Notes under the pieces: model-generated
The model's input: the letters and a program-made list of their open reading frames with translations, nothing else
Database searches by the model: none
What the model was told of the DNA's origin: nothing
Made by a program: the position numbers and the translations under genes
Shown: positions 25,016 through 32,093 of the stretch, in pieces
Position numbering within the stretch: the first letter of the stretch is position 1
Layout of the letters: each line of letters opens with the position of its first letter
Origin: Anthropogastromicrobium sp052273485
GTDB lineage: Bacteria > Bacillota > Clostridia > Lachnospirales > Lachnospiraceae
Length of the DNA: 64,000 nt
Direction: 5' to 3'
NCBI GenBank assembly: GCA_052273485.1
Contig: DAVZID010000008.1
Location: 8,206-72,205 of the forward strand

Positions 25016-25570
25016 GTGACAAACTTGATAGTAGCATTTCCCAAACCGGAGGATGCAAAAAGCATCCGAAATATTTTGGTAAAAAACGGGTTCCCCGTAG
25101 TTGCCGTCTGTACCTCGGGTGCACAGACGCTTCAGTATGCCGATGATCTGCACAATGGAATTGTCGTGTGCGGCTATCGTCTGACTGATATGATCTACAG
25201 TCAATTAAGAGAAGATCTGTCGGATCAGTTTGACATGCTGCTTCTTGCTTCCATGCGTTTTCTTAGTGAGGTCGATGACAAGAATGTTCGATGTGTGGCG
25301 ATGCCGCTTAAGGTTCATGAGCTGATTGCGAGTGTCGATGCGGCGGTTGAAGCGAGCGAGACGAAAAAGCGCAAGGCACGTCAGCAGCCAAAACAGCGAA
25401 ATATGTTGGATAAACAGCAGATCACGCTTGCCAAAGAACTTTTAATGAAACAAAAAGGCATGACAGAGGAGGAAGCACACCGATATCTGCAAAAGCGCAG
25501 CATGGCAAACGGGGTAAATATGATAGAGACGGCCCAGATGGTACTTTCGATACTGGGCAAAAAAGAATGA
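25016..25570 (+). CDS. ANTAR-domain response-regulator-like protein
   Basis: Predicted RNA-binding antiterminator of 184 aa. The N-terminal part (1-115) resembles a receiver fold (LIVAFPKPEDAKSIRNILVKNGF) but the phosphorylation aspartate region is not typical, so it may be a pseudo-receiver. The C-terminus (about 130-182, LAKELLMKQKGMTEEEAHRY) is an ANTAR three-helix domain, which in EutV, NasR and AmiR binds nascent RNA to block termination. GTG 25016 follows AAGGGGG with 6-nt spacing; the frame is open further upstream but without support. It sits between glnA and dapL (4 bp beyond the upstream ATG of the dapL frame), and nitrogen control of glnA is the natural hypothesis. Confidence 0.88.
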   Translation: MTNLIVAFPKPEDAKSIRNILVKNGFPVVAVCTSGAQTLQYADDLHNGIVVCGYRLTDMIYSQLREDLSDQFDMLLLASMRFLSEVDDKNVRCVAMPLKVHELIASVDAAVEASETKKRKARQQPKQRNMLDKQQITLAKELLMKQKGMTEEEAHRYLQKRSMANGVNMIETAQMVLSILGKKE

Positions 25571-25596
25571 GCCGTAATGGCGGAAAGAGGAGAAAA

Positions 25597-26808
25597 ATGG
25601 TAAGAGTAAATGAAAATTATCTGAAGCTTCCGGGAAGCTATCTGTTTTCCACAATCGGAAAGAAGGTAGCTGCATACAGTGCAGCAAACCCGGATAAGAA
25701 GATTATCCGTCTGGGAATCGGTGATGTTACACAGCCGATCGCTCCGTCCATCATCGCTGCAACACAGAAAGCAGTTGAGGAGATGGGTCATGCAGAGACC
25801 TTCCATGGTTATGCACCAGATTTAGGATATGAGTTTCTTCGCAGCGCCATTGCAAAGGAATACAAGGACAGAGGATGCCATGTAGACATTGATGAGGTAT
25901 TTGTTTCCGATGGTGCAAAGTGTGATTGCGGAAATATTCAGGAAATTTTTGCAGCTGACAGCCGCATCGCTGTATGCGACCCGGTTTACCCGGTATATGT
26001 CGACAGCAACGTTATGGCAGGACGTACCGGCACCTATGATCCGAAGACTGAGACCTGGAGCAACGTTATCTATATGCCGTGTACACAGGAAAACAACTTC
26101 ACTCCAGCACTGCCGAAGGAAACACCAGATCTGATTTATCTGTGTTACCCAAACAACCCGACGGGAAGCGTGATCACAAAGGATGAGCTTCAGAAGTGGG
26201 TTGACTATGCAAACGAGAAGGGTTCTGTTATCATCTACGATGCTGCATACGAGGCATATATTTCCGAGGAGAACATTCCGCACTCCATTTACGAGTGCGA
26301 TGGTGCACGTACCTGTGCAATTGAGTTAAGAAGTTTCTCCAAGAACGCAGGCTTTACCGGAATGCGTCTTGGATTTACTGTAATCCCGAAGGAGCTTACC
26401 TGTGATGGTGTAGCACTTAATCCGCTGTGGGCGAGACGCCACGGAACTAAGTACAACGGCGCTCCGTACATCATCCAACGCGCAGGTGAGGCTGTTTATA
26501 CGCCTCAGGCACAGGCAGAGCTGAAGGCACAGATCGCTTACTACATGAACAATGCAAAGATGATCTTAGATGGTCTTAAGAGCGCAGGATACAGCGTATC
26601 CGGTGGTGTAAACGCACCATACATCTGGTTAAAGACGCCGGATGGCATGACCAGCTGGCAGTTCTTTGATTACCTGCTTGGGAATCTTAACATCGTGGGT
26701 ACTCCAGGTTCTGGATTTGGACCGAGCGGTGAGGGATACTTCCGTCTGACTGCATTCGGAAGTGCTGAGAATACAAAAGAGGCAATCGAGAGATTTAAGC
26801 ATATGTAA
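25597..26808 (+). CDS. dapL: LL-diaminopimelate aminotransferase
   Basis: PLP enzyme that makes LL-diaminopimelate directly from tetrahydrodipicolinate, so the succinylase or acetylase branch is not needed. The 403-aa protein starts VRVNENYLKLPGSYLF and contains the family hallmark LGIGDVTQPI, the nucleotide-like CYPNNPTGSV loop and the PLP lysine in RSFSKNAGFTGMR. This is the DapL pattern rather than a generic AspC. ATG 25597 follows AAGAGGAG; an in-frame ATG at 25567 overlaps the ANTAR stop and is less likely. With the two aspartokinases it supplies lysine and peptidoglycan diaminopimelate. Confidence 0.94.
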   Translation: MVRVNENYLKLPGSYLFSTIGKKVAAYSAANPDKKIIRLGIGDVTQPIAPSIIAATQKAVEEMGHAETFHGYAPDLGYEFLRSAIAKEYKDRGCHVDIDEVFVSDGAKCDCGNIQEIFAADSRIAVCDPVYPVYVDSNVMAGRTGTYDPKTETWSNVIYMPCTQENNFTPALPKETPDLIYLCYPNNPTGSVITKDELQKWVDYANEKGSVIIYDAAYEAYISEENIPHSIYECDGARTCAIELRSFSKNAGFTGMRLGFTVIPKELTCDGVALNPLWARRHGTKYNGAPYIIQRAGEAVYTPQAQAELKAQIAYYMNNAKMILDGLKSAGYSVSGGVNAPYIWLKTPDGMTSWQFFDYLLGNLNIVGTPGSGFGPSGEGYFRLTAFGSAENTKEAIERFKHM

Positions 26809-26815
26809 TTTAACA

Positions 26816-26857
26816 GTTCACACGGAACGTACGGTTTTGTGAATGGCGTCCGTGAAC
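26816..26857. repeat. GTTCACACGGA / TCCGTGAAC element
   Basis: Imperfect inverted ends at 26816-26826 and 26849-26857, with internal GGTTTTGTGAAT shared with the element near metK. It occupies most of the dapL-aroA gap. Confidence 0.5.
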
Positions 26858-26892
26858 GGAACGTAATTTAGAAAGAGAAAGGGCAACTCTGC

Positions 26893-28293
26893 ATGGAAGA
26901 ATACCTCGTAAAAAAAATAAATGGAATCAAACAGCAGAGCATCACAGTAAATGTGCCCGGATCAAAAAGTATAACAAACAGGGCGCTGCTTTTGGCGGCG
27001 CTCGCAAATGGAAAGAGCGTGCTTAACGGCGTGCTCTTTTCTGATGATTCGAGACATTTTTTAGATTGTGTGCAAAAGCTTGGCATTGAGACAACCGTAG
27101 ATGAAGAAACAGTTTGTGTAACGGTAAATGGCCACGGCGGACAGGTACCAGCAACGGATGCTGCTGTGTATGTCGGAAGCGCCGGAACGGCAGCGCGCTT
27201 TTTGGCAGCATTTCTTGGGTTATCAGACGGAACGCATCGAATGGATGCATCTGCACAGATGAGAAAACGTCCAATGGGACCATTATTAAAGACACTGACT
27301 GGCATGGGTGCATCGTTTTTGTTTGAGGAAAAGGAAGGTCATTTTCCATTTCAGGTGACAGGTGCTGGACTGCTTGCTGGCGCAGACTGCGTTCATAATA
27401 CGAATGAAAATGACAATAAAAACGCTGCTCCAAAAAATGCGAATAAGGATGAGCACAGTGATCATGGCACAAGAGCAGTTGACGTCAGCGTCAACATCAA
27501 CGACAGCAGCCAGTTTTTAAGTGCACTGTTAATTTCACTCGGCGCTTATACAGGAGAGTCGGTGATTCACGTTGAGGGAACACATGGCATGGCATACATT
27601 GATATGACGGTACGTATGATGGAGCAGTTTGGAATTCGTGTGCAGTCTGAAAACGGTGTGTACAAAATTGTACCGCAAAATGGCTATCAGGCAAAGTTAT
27701 ATGACATCGAGCCGGATGTGTCCGCAGCCTGCTATTTTTATGCGATGGCTGCGCTTCTTGGCATTTCGGTGACCGTGCCTGGTGTGCATGAAGAGTCACT
27801 GCAGGGCGATGTTGAATTTGTCCATATTCTCGAAAAAATGGGCTGCGCCTGTGAGGATACGCCACAGGGAATTTGTGTCAGTGGTCCAGCAGATGGCATT
27901 TTAAAGGGAGTCGATGTAAATATGCATAGCTGTTCCGATCAGGCAATTACATTGGCAGCGATTGCACCGTTTGCGAATGCACCGACTACGATTCGCGGAA
28001 TCGCACACATCCGCCTTCAGGAGAGCAACCGTATCGCAGCGGTCTGCACCGAACTAGCACGCATGGGCATTCGCTGCGAGGAGGGCGAAGATAGCATCAC
28101 AATCTGGCCGGGTACACCAAAATCTGCTGTAATTCAGACTTACGATGACCACCGTATGGCAATGGGCTTTAGCCTTGTTGGGCTTCGCGCAGAGGGAATC
28201 GTCATTTGCGATCCGCTGTGCTGCCGAAAGACATTTGAGCATTATTTTGATGTGCTGGATGAAGTGACCGGAATACTGGAGAGTGAAGCGTAA
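26893..28293 (+). CDS. aroA: 3-phosphoshikimate 1-carboxyvinyltransferase (EPSP synthase)
   Basis: Sixth step of the shikimate pathway, adding enolpyruvate to shikimate-3-phosphate. Typical segments are VPGSKSITNRALLLAALA, GSAGTAARFLAAF (the glyphosate-site loop, here GSAGTA rather than GNAGTA), KRPMGPLL, SSQFLSALL, and QTYDDHRMAMGFSL near the end. At 466 aa it is about 35 residues longer than usual. The excess is a hydrophilic insert (about residues 170-196, Asn/Lys/Asp/His-rich, just before VDVSVNINDSSQ) that most likely loops out of domain I. The rest of the pathway is not in the window. Confidence 0.93.
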   Translation: MEEYLVKKINGIKQQSITVNVPGSKSITNRALLLAALANGKSVLNGVLFSDDSRHFLDCVQKLGIETTVDEETVCVTVNGHGGQVPATDAAVYVGSAGTAARFLAAFLGLSDGTHRMDASAQMRKRPMGPLLKTLTGMGASFLFEEKEGHFPFQVTGAGLLAGADCVHNTNENDNKNAAPKNANKDEHSDHGTRAVDVSVNINDSSQFLSALLISLGAYTGESVIHVEGTHGMAYIDMTVRMMEQFGIRVQSENGVYKIVPQNGYQAKLYDIEPDVSAACYFYAMAALLGISVTVPGVHEESLQGDVEFVHILEKMGCACEDTPQGICVSGPADGILKGVDVNMHSCSDQAITLAAIAPFANAPTTIRGIAHIRLQESNRIAAVCTELARMGIRCEEGEDSITIWPGTPKSAVIQTYDDHRMAMGFSLVGLRAEGIVICDPLCCRKTFEHYFDVLDEVTGILESEA

Positions 28294-28343
28294 TCAAAAA
28301 ACGATAACGCATGAGAAAACGTGCTTTGAATAGCTAGAAATAT

Positions 28344-28402
28344 AAAAAAACTTCACAGTATCATAGACATTGAAAAATGAATGAATACTTTGAAGTTTTT
28401 TT
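28344..28402. terminator. Bidirectional terminator, aroA / citrate synthase
   Basis: AAAAAAACTTCA (28344-28355) is complementary to TGAAGTTTTTTT (28391-28402), and the stem continues as AGTAT/ATACT. It has runs of A and T on both sides between convergent genes. Confidence 0.85.
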
Positions 28403-28436
28403 GTATTAACGATTGGTTTTTGTATTGTATGAACAC

Positions 28437-29804
28437 TTACGGTCTGTCATGCAGGTTGACGTATTCCTTCTGGGTGCCAAGCGGCTTATAGGCAGGACGA
28501 ATAATCTTGTCTCCAGTGATTAACTCCTCCATGCGGTGTGCGCTCCATCCGACAATACGTGCCATCGCAAAGAGTGGGGTAAACAGCTCCTCTGGGATGC
28601 CAAGCATACTGTAAACAAATCCGCTATAGAAATCGACGTTTGCGCAAACACCCTTGTAGATGGTGCGGCGCTTCGAGATTAGATCGACTGCAAGCTGCTC
28701 AACATTTGAGTAAAGAAGATAGTCATCCATAAGTCCTTTCTCGGTAGCAAGGTCCTTAACAAAGCCTTTAAAGATTTGTGCTCTTGGGTCGGAAATGGAA
28801 TAAACAGCATGTCCCATACCATAAATTAGCCCTTTCTTATCAAAAGCCTCTTTATTTAACAATTGGTTTAGGTAAAAGACAATCTCATCGACATCAGAGG
28901 TGTCTTTGACATGCTTTTTCAAGTCTTTCATCATCTGCTGAACCTTGATGTTGGCACCGCCGTGCTTTGGACCCTTGAGGGAGCAGAGTGCCGCTGCCAT
29001 AACCGAATAGGTGTCAGAACCAGAGGATGTGACAACGCGTGTCGTAAAGGTTGAGTTATTTCCGCCGCCGTGCTCCATATGAAGAACAAGTGCGATATCA
29101 AGAACAAGCGCCTCAAGCTTTGTGAACTTCTTATCCGGGCGCAGCATACGTAAAATATTTTCAGCAGTCGACAGTGACATGTCCGGTCTATGGATATAAA
29201 GACTCTTATTTCGCTCATAGTGAGAGTATGCGCGGTAGCCGTAGACGGCTAACATTGGAAATTCACTGATCAGCATTAAGCACTGGCGCAGCACGTTGGA
29301 AAGACTAGTATCATTGAGTGTGTCGTCGTAGCATCCGAGCGTCAGAACACTTCTCGTCATGGAATTCATGATATCCTTGCCGGATGCCTTCATAATGACA
29401 TCGCGCACAAAATTCGTTGGGAGCCTGCGTAGAGAAGCGAGAAGATCGGTAAATTCGGCTAGTTCTTTTTCATCTGGGAGCTTCGAAAAAAGAAGAAGAT
29501 AGGTGGTTTCTTCAAAACCAAAACGTTTTTCGCGCACAAATCCATTGACAAGATCGTTGACATTATAGCCGCGGTAGGAAAGCTTTCCTTCCTGAGGATG
29601 TTTGTTTCCTTGTTCATCAAACCAGTAAGCAGACACATCCGATATATTTGTGAGTCCGGCGACAACACCGTTGCCTGCTTTGTCACGAAGTCCACGTTTG
29701 ACACCATAGGTATCAAAAAGAGTGGGATCCATTGCGGCATTTTCCAGACATTGTGGGATCATAGATTCAGAAAAAGAAGCTGCTTGTTTCATCATTGCAT
29801 TCAT
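28437..29804 (-). CDS. gltA: Citrate synthase
   Basis: Condenses oxaloacetate and acetyl-CoA to citrate. The 455-aa protein has the catalytic triad regions: VTSSGSDTYSVMAAALCSLKGPKHGGAN with the first His, GMGHAVYSISDPRAQ with the second, and NVDFYSGFVYSMLGIP with the Asp. In anaerobes of this group it usually opens the oxidative branch to 2-oxoglutarate and glutamate, since the full cycle is often missing; aconitase and isocitrate dehydrogenase are not in this window. The open frame extends 31 residues upstream, but AAAGGCAGG 9 nt before ATG 29804 and the promoter at 29851-29879 favour the shorter protein. A methylcitrate synthase role cannot be excluded. Confidence 0.92.
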   Translation of the reverse strand: MNAMMKQAASFSESMIPQCLENAAMDPTLFDTYGVKRGLRDKAGNGVVAGLTNISDVSAYWFDEQGNKHPQEGKLSYRGYNVNDLVNGFVREKRFGFEETTYLLLFSKLPDEKELAEFTDLLASLRRLPTNFVRDVIMKASGKDIMNSMTRSVLTLGCYDDTLNDTSLSNVLRQCLMLISEFPMLAVYGYRAYSHYERNKSLYIHRPDMSLSTAENILRMLRPDKKFTKLEALVLDIALVLHMEHGGGNNSTFTTRVVTSSGSDTYSVMAAALCSLKGPKHGGANIKVQQMMKDLKKHVKDTSDVDEIVFYLNQLLNKEAFDKKGLIYGMGHAVYSISDPRAQIFKGFVKDLATEKGLMDDYLLYSNVEQLAVDLISKRRTIYKGVCANVDFYSGFVYSMLGIPEELFTPLFAMARIVGWSAHRMEELITGDKIIRPAYKPLGTQKEYVNLHDRP

Positions 29805-29850
29805 TGGGAAGAACCTGCCTTTCTGCCGCAGCGGCGGCGCGTATGCGTTT

Positions 29851-29879
29851 ATTATAGCGATAAAAAAGACACTTGTCAA
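29851..29879 (-). promoter_or_regulatory. Consensus promoter for citrate synthase
   Basis: Read on the minus strand: TTGACA (29879-29874), 17-nt spacer, TATAAT (29856-29851), a perfect match at both boxes. The -35 overlaps one arm of the 14-bp terminator palindrome at 29864-29906. Confidence 0.9.
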
Positions 29880-29906
29880 AGAAAATTTCCCAGACAAGTG
29901 TCTTTT
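29864..29906. terminator. Palindromic terminator overlapping a promoter
   Basis: AAAAGACACTTGTC (29864-29877) and GACAAGTGTCTTTT (29893-29906) are perfectly complementary and symmetric, giving T-runs on both strands. On the minus strand it can end transcription from the SEC-C gene, and its 3' arm supplies the -35 box of the citrate synthase promoter. Confidence 0.8.
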
Positions 29907-30043
29907 AAGATTACTTTCATACTATTTTTATGATCTGTTTTTGATTTTTTTATAGAAAAAATCATAAAATAGATCAATTTATATGGATGTAAACAATTAA
30001 GCAACGGTTGCTGCGTCACAGCCAGCGGTTCTGAACGCTATGA

Positions 30044-30547
30044 TTATTTGTTTCTTCCACAGCAGTACTTATACTTCTTGCCGCTTCCGCAAGGACACGG
30101 ATCGTTACGGCCGATCTTCTTATCCTTTACGATTGTGGTGGAAGACTTCTGCTCTTTATAAAGCTCCTTGCGGCGCTCTGGAGTAAGAAGTGCATCCCAC
30201 TGAGGAAGGGTGTAAAGCCATTCAGCCTTTGCACCAACCATGTTGTAGTACAGCTTTTCCTTATCATAATCTAAGGAAAGCTCGGTTGTCTCATCCATTG
30301 TTTCGATCGGGTTTGGCTGCTTTAAGCTGTCATTGATGCCGTCCAGAATACCAACCATGATCATCTTATCGATGCCGTACTTTTCAGCCAGCTGCGGGAT
30401 GGTTCCGGTTACAACTTCGTTATCGGCCAGAAGAGACTCATAAAATCCCTTCTCAATTACAAAATAATGATTCCAGAACTGATTGTACTGTTCCTGAGTC
30501 ATGTTCTCGCTGTAGGCACTGCCTCTCCACTGCTCAAGTAATGTCAT
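30044..30547 (-). CDS. SEC-C motif zinc-binding protein
   Basis: Small cytoplasmic protein (167 aa) ending in the SEC-C zinc motif NDPCPCGSGKKYKYCCGRNK, the same Cys pattern found at the C-terminus of SecA. The preceding 140 residues are helical and acidic, with no other recognised domain. Some SEC-C proteins associate with ribosomes or with SecA/SecB, but here the function is unknown. It has its own promoter upstream and the palindromic terminator downstream. The region 29907-30043 after the gene holds nothing identifiable beyond AT-rich sequence. Confidence 0.85.
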   Translation of the reverse strand: MTLLEQWRGSAYSENMTQEQYNQFWNHYFVIEKGFYESLLADNEVVTGTIPQLAEKYGIDKMIMVGILDGINDSLKQPNPIETMDETTELSLDYDKEKLYYNMVGAKAEWLYTLPQWDALLTPERRKELYKEQKSSTTIVKDKKIGRNDPCPCGSGKKYKYCCGRNK

Positions 30548-30604
30548 AATAATCCTCCAATTTTATACGGTATTGCACAAGTCGCCTTAAGGGCGCACAC
30601 AACA

Positions 30605-30632
30605 AGTATAGCAGAAATCATAGATTTTGCAA
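30605..30632 (-). promoter_or_regulatory. Promoter for the SEC-C gene
   Basis: On the minus strand TTGCAA (30632-30627), 16-nt spacer, TATACT (30610-30605). Confidence 0.6.
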
Positions 30633-30698
30633 GGGTTTTGTTTATAACCCACAAGTTCAACAAAAGGAACTCGTCTCACCGCTATTTACATGTTCTCA

Positions 30699-31436
30699 TT
30701 ATAGCTGCTTGAGGGATTGCAGCGCATGAGCCGCAAGAATCAGAGTAAAATGCTCCTTGTAGTAGCTCTCTGTACCAGCATTGCTGTGAACACTCTCTGC
30801 ATATTCTGACAGAATATTGCATATCTTATTGAAGGTCTGAGGAGAGTGATCCCCTTTATGCAGAACAAGGTAATAACGGTTGTGCTGAGGATCTTTATAA
30901 AGAGAGTTATCGGCATCGTAAGCATCCTGCAGTGCGCGAGCCGCACGGCAAACCTCATCAATAGAGGCAAATGCATAGATTCGGAAAAAGTCAGGCTCAC
31001 TTGCGTTAGCAGACTCGCCAGCTTCCTCGTCAAGATTAATGTGCTCTTCACACAGACGGTTAAATTCTTCGATGATTTCATCGGCCTTGGTGTCACTGAA
31101 GGCAGCCTCAATGTCAGAAAAATCACCGGAAAAATCTTCATCGTCAATTGATGGTGAAAAACGAGAAAAACGGGTGTCAATCTCGTCTGGATCCTCCACC
31201 TTTGTGATGACAAGTACAAGATTGTCACCAGTCATTGGAACGGCTTCGATCATCAGCGGGATATTTTCAGCGTGGAAATTAAACTCTTTGGAAGCCTGAG
31301 AAAGCATTTCCTGAAACAAAGAGCGGGCCTTCTCAGAGCCATAGGCGAGTTCTCCAATATTTATATGATGGTTTTGCAGATCTGTTTGCGTCAGTGTGCA
31401 GCGAATCTGCTTGTCACTTATTTTTTCAATGCGCAT
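30699..31436 (-). CDS. mecA: Adaptor protein MecA
   Basis: Adaptor that delivers substrates to the ClpC-ClpP protease; in Bacillus it controls ComK and other regulators. The 245-aa protein has the two-domain MecA layout: an N-terminal substrate-binding domain (MRIEKISDKQIRCTLTQTDL) and a C-terminal ClpC-binding domain (about 140-245, FRIYAFASIDEVCRAARAL, ending LAAHALQSLKQL) joined by an acidic linker. The start is preceded by AGAAAGGATGTGAGTG on the minus strand. It is monocistronic or paired with nothing obvious. ComFC is encoded at 59 kb, but competence in this lineage is not established. Confidence 0.88.
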   Translation of the reverse strand: MRIEKISDKQIRCTLTQTDLQNHHINIGELAYGSEKARSLFQEMLSQASKEFNFHAENIPLMIEAVPMTGDNLVLVITKVEDPDEIDTRFSRFSPSIDDEDFSGDFSDIEAAFSDTKADEIIEEFNRLCEEHINLDEEAGESANASEPDFFRIYAFASIDEVCRAARALQDAYDADNSLYKDPQHNRYYLVLHKGDHSPQTFNKICNILSEYAESVHSNAGTESYYKEHFTLILAAHALQSLKQL

Positions 31437-31741
31437 TCACTCACATCCTTTCTGGTAAAAAAATAAAGACTGGGGAATATGATAAAACAGCAGGTAGATT
31501 GCTGTGAAAAAACAGACTTACCTACTGGTAGTATATAGTATACCCGTAAAAAGATTCTACGTAAAGAGGAAAGTTTCAAAAAATAAGCTAGTTGTGTATG
31601 CTCACGTATAGGTATTGACAAAGCTCACAGACTCCCATTCACAAATCGTGTAGCAATTTTTAAGGAATGCTTACAATATGTATTTTTTTCTTAAAAAAGA
31701 GTGAACAGCATTGATTTATTCCGAATTTTAGTATAAGGTAA

Positions 31742-31975
31742 AGACAACGGCAGAGTGAAAGAACCTGCTGTTTGCTGAAAAAAATGGAGCGCATGGGCTG
31801 GCAGAGTGACAACCCCCTTGATAGGGAAGCAATTACGCATGAGGCTTGGCACAGCACAAGCGAACACGGTATATGAATTACATCACACAGGTTCGTATTT
31901 GAACCGCACACATCGGAAAAGCTGGATGAGAGACAGTTTTCTGGCGTGTTATCCAACTTCAGCAGACAAAAGAGA
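31742..31975 (+). ncRNA. Unassigned structured leader RNA upstream of the GH18 gene
   Basis: A gene-free stretch of about 230 nt with a likely promoter (TATAAG at 31731-31736). A long-range helix pairs TGTTTGCTGA (about 31769-31778) with TCAGCAGACA (about 31961-31970). Enclosed are smaller hairpins: CCCTTGATAGGG, GCTTG...CAAGC, GGTTC-GTATTT-GAACC and TGGAT...ATCCA. Two related segments, CATGGGCTGGCAGAG and CATGAGGCTTGGCACAG, form an internal direct repeat about 60 nt apart. The multibranch layout looks like a riboswitch or other structured RNA. I compared it by memory with B12, lysine, c-di-AMP, c-di-GMP, TPP, FMN, T-box, 6S, tmRNA and RNase P and found no match. Confidence 0.5.
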
Positions 31976-32011
31976 ACGTAAGCCATGTTAAAATTACAAA
32001 AAGAAAAAAAG

Positions 32012-32068
32012 AAAGGCAGATAGGAAAGAAAAAGCAGGCAGCAGCTGTACCGAGTCTTATCTGCCTTT
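32012..32068 (+). promoter_or_regulatory. Hairpin before the GH18 ribosome site
   Basis: AAAGGCAGATA (32012-32022) is perfectly complementary to TATCTGCCTTT (32058-32068), with the loop containing GCAGGCAGCAGCTG. It lies about 25 nt before ATG 32094, and could be the expression platform of the structured leader. There is no proper T-run, so it would act on translation or be a weak terminator. Confidence 0.5.
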
Positions 32069-32093
32069 GCCTCAAAAAGAAAAGGAAACGCCT

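Noticed and set aside
29598..29955. Plus-strand frames opposite the citrate synthase start
   Set aside because: They overlap the consensus minus-strand promoter and the coding start of citrate synthase and have no ribosome site.
31885..31905. tRNA T-arm (GGTTC-GTATTT-GAACC)
   Set aside because: No acceptor, D or anticodon arms can be drawn around it, and the loop lacks the TTCRA consensus. It is a hairpin of the leader RNA.
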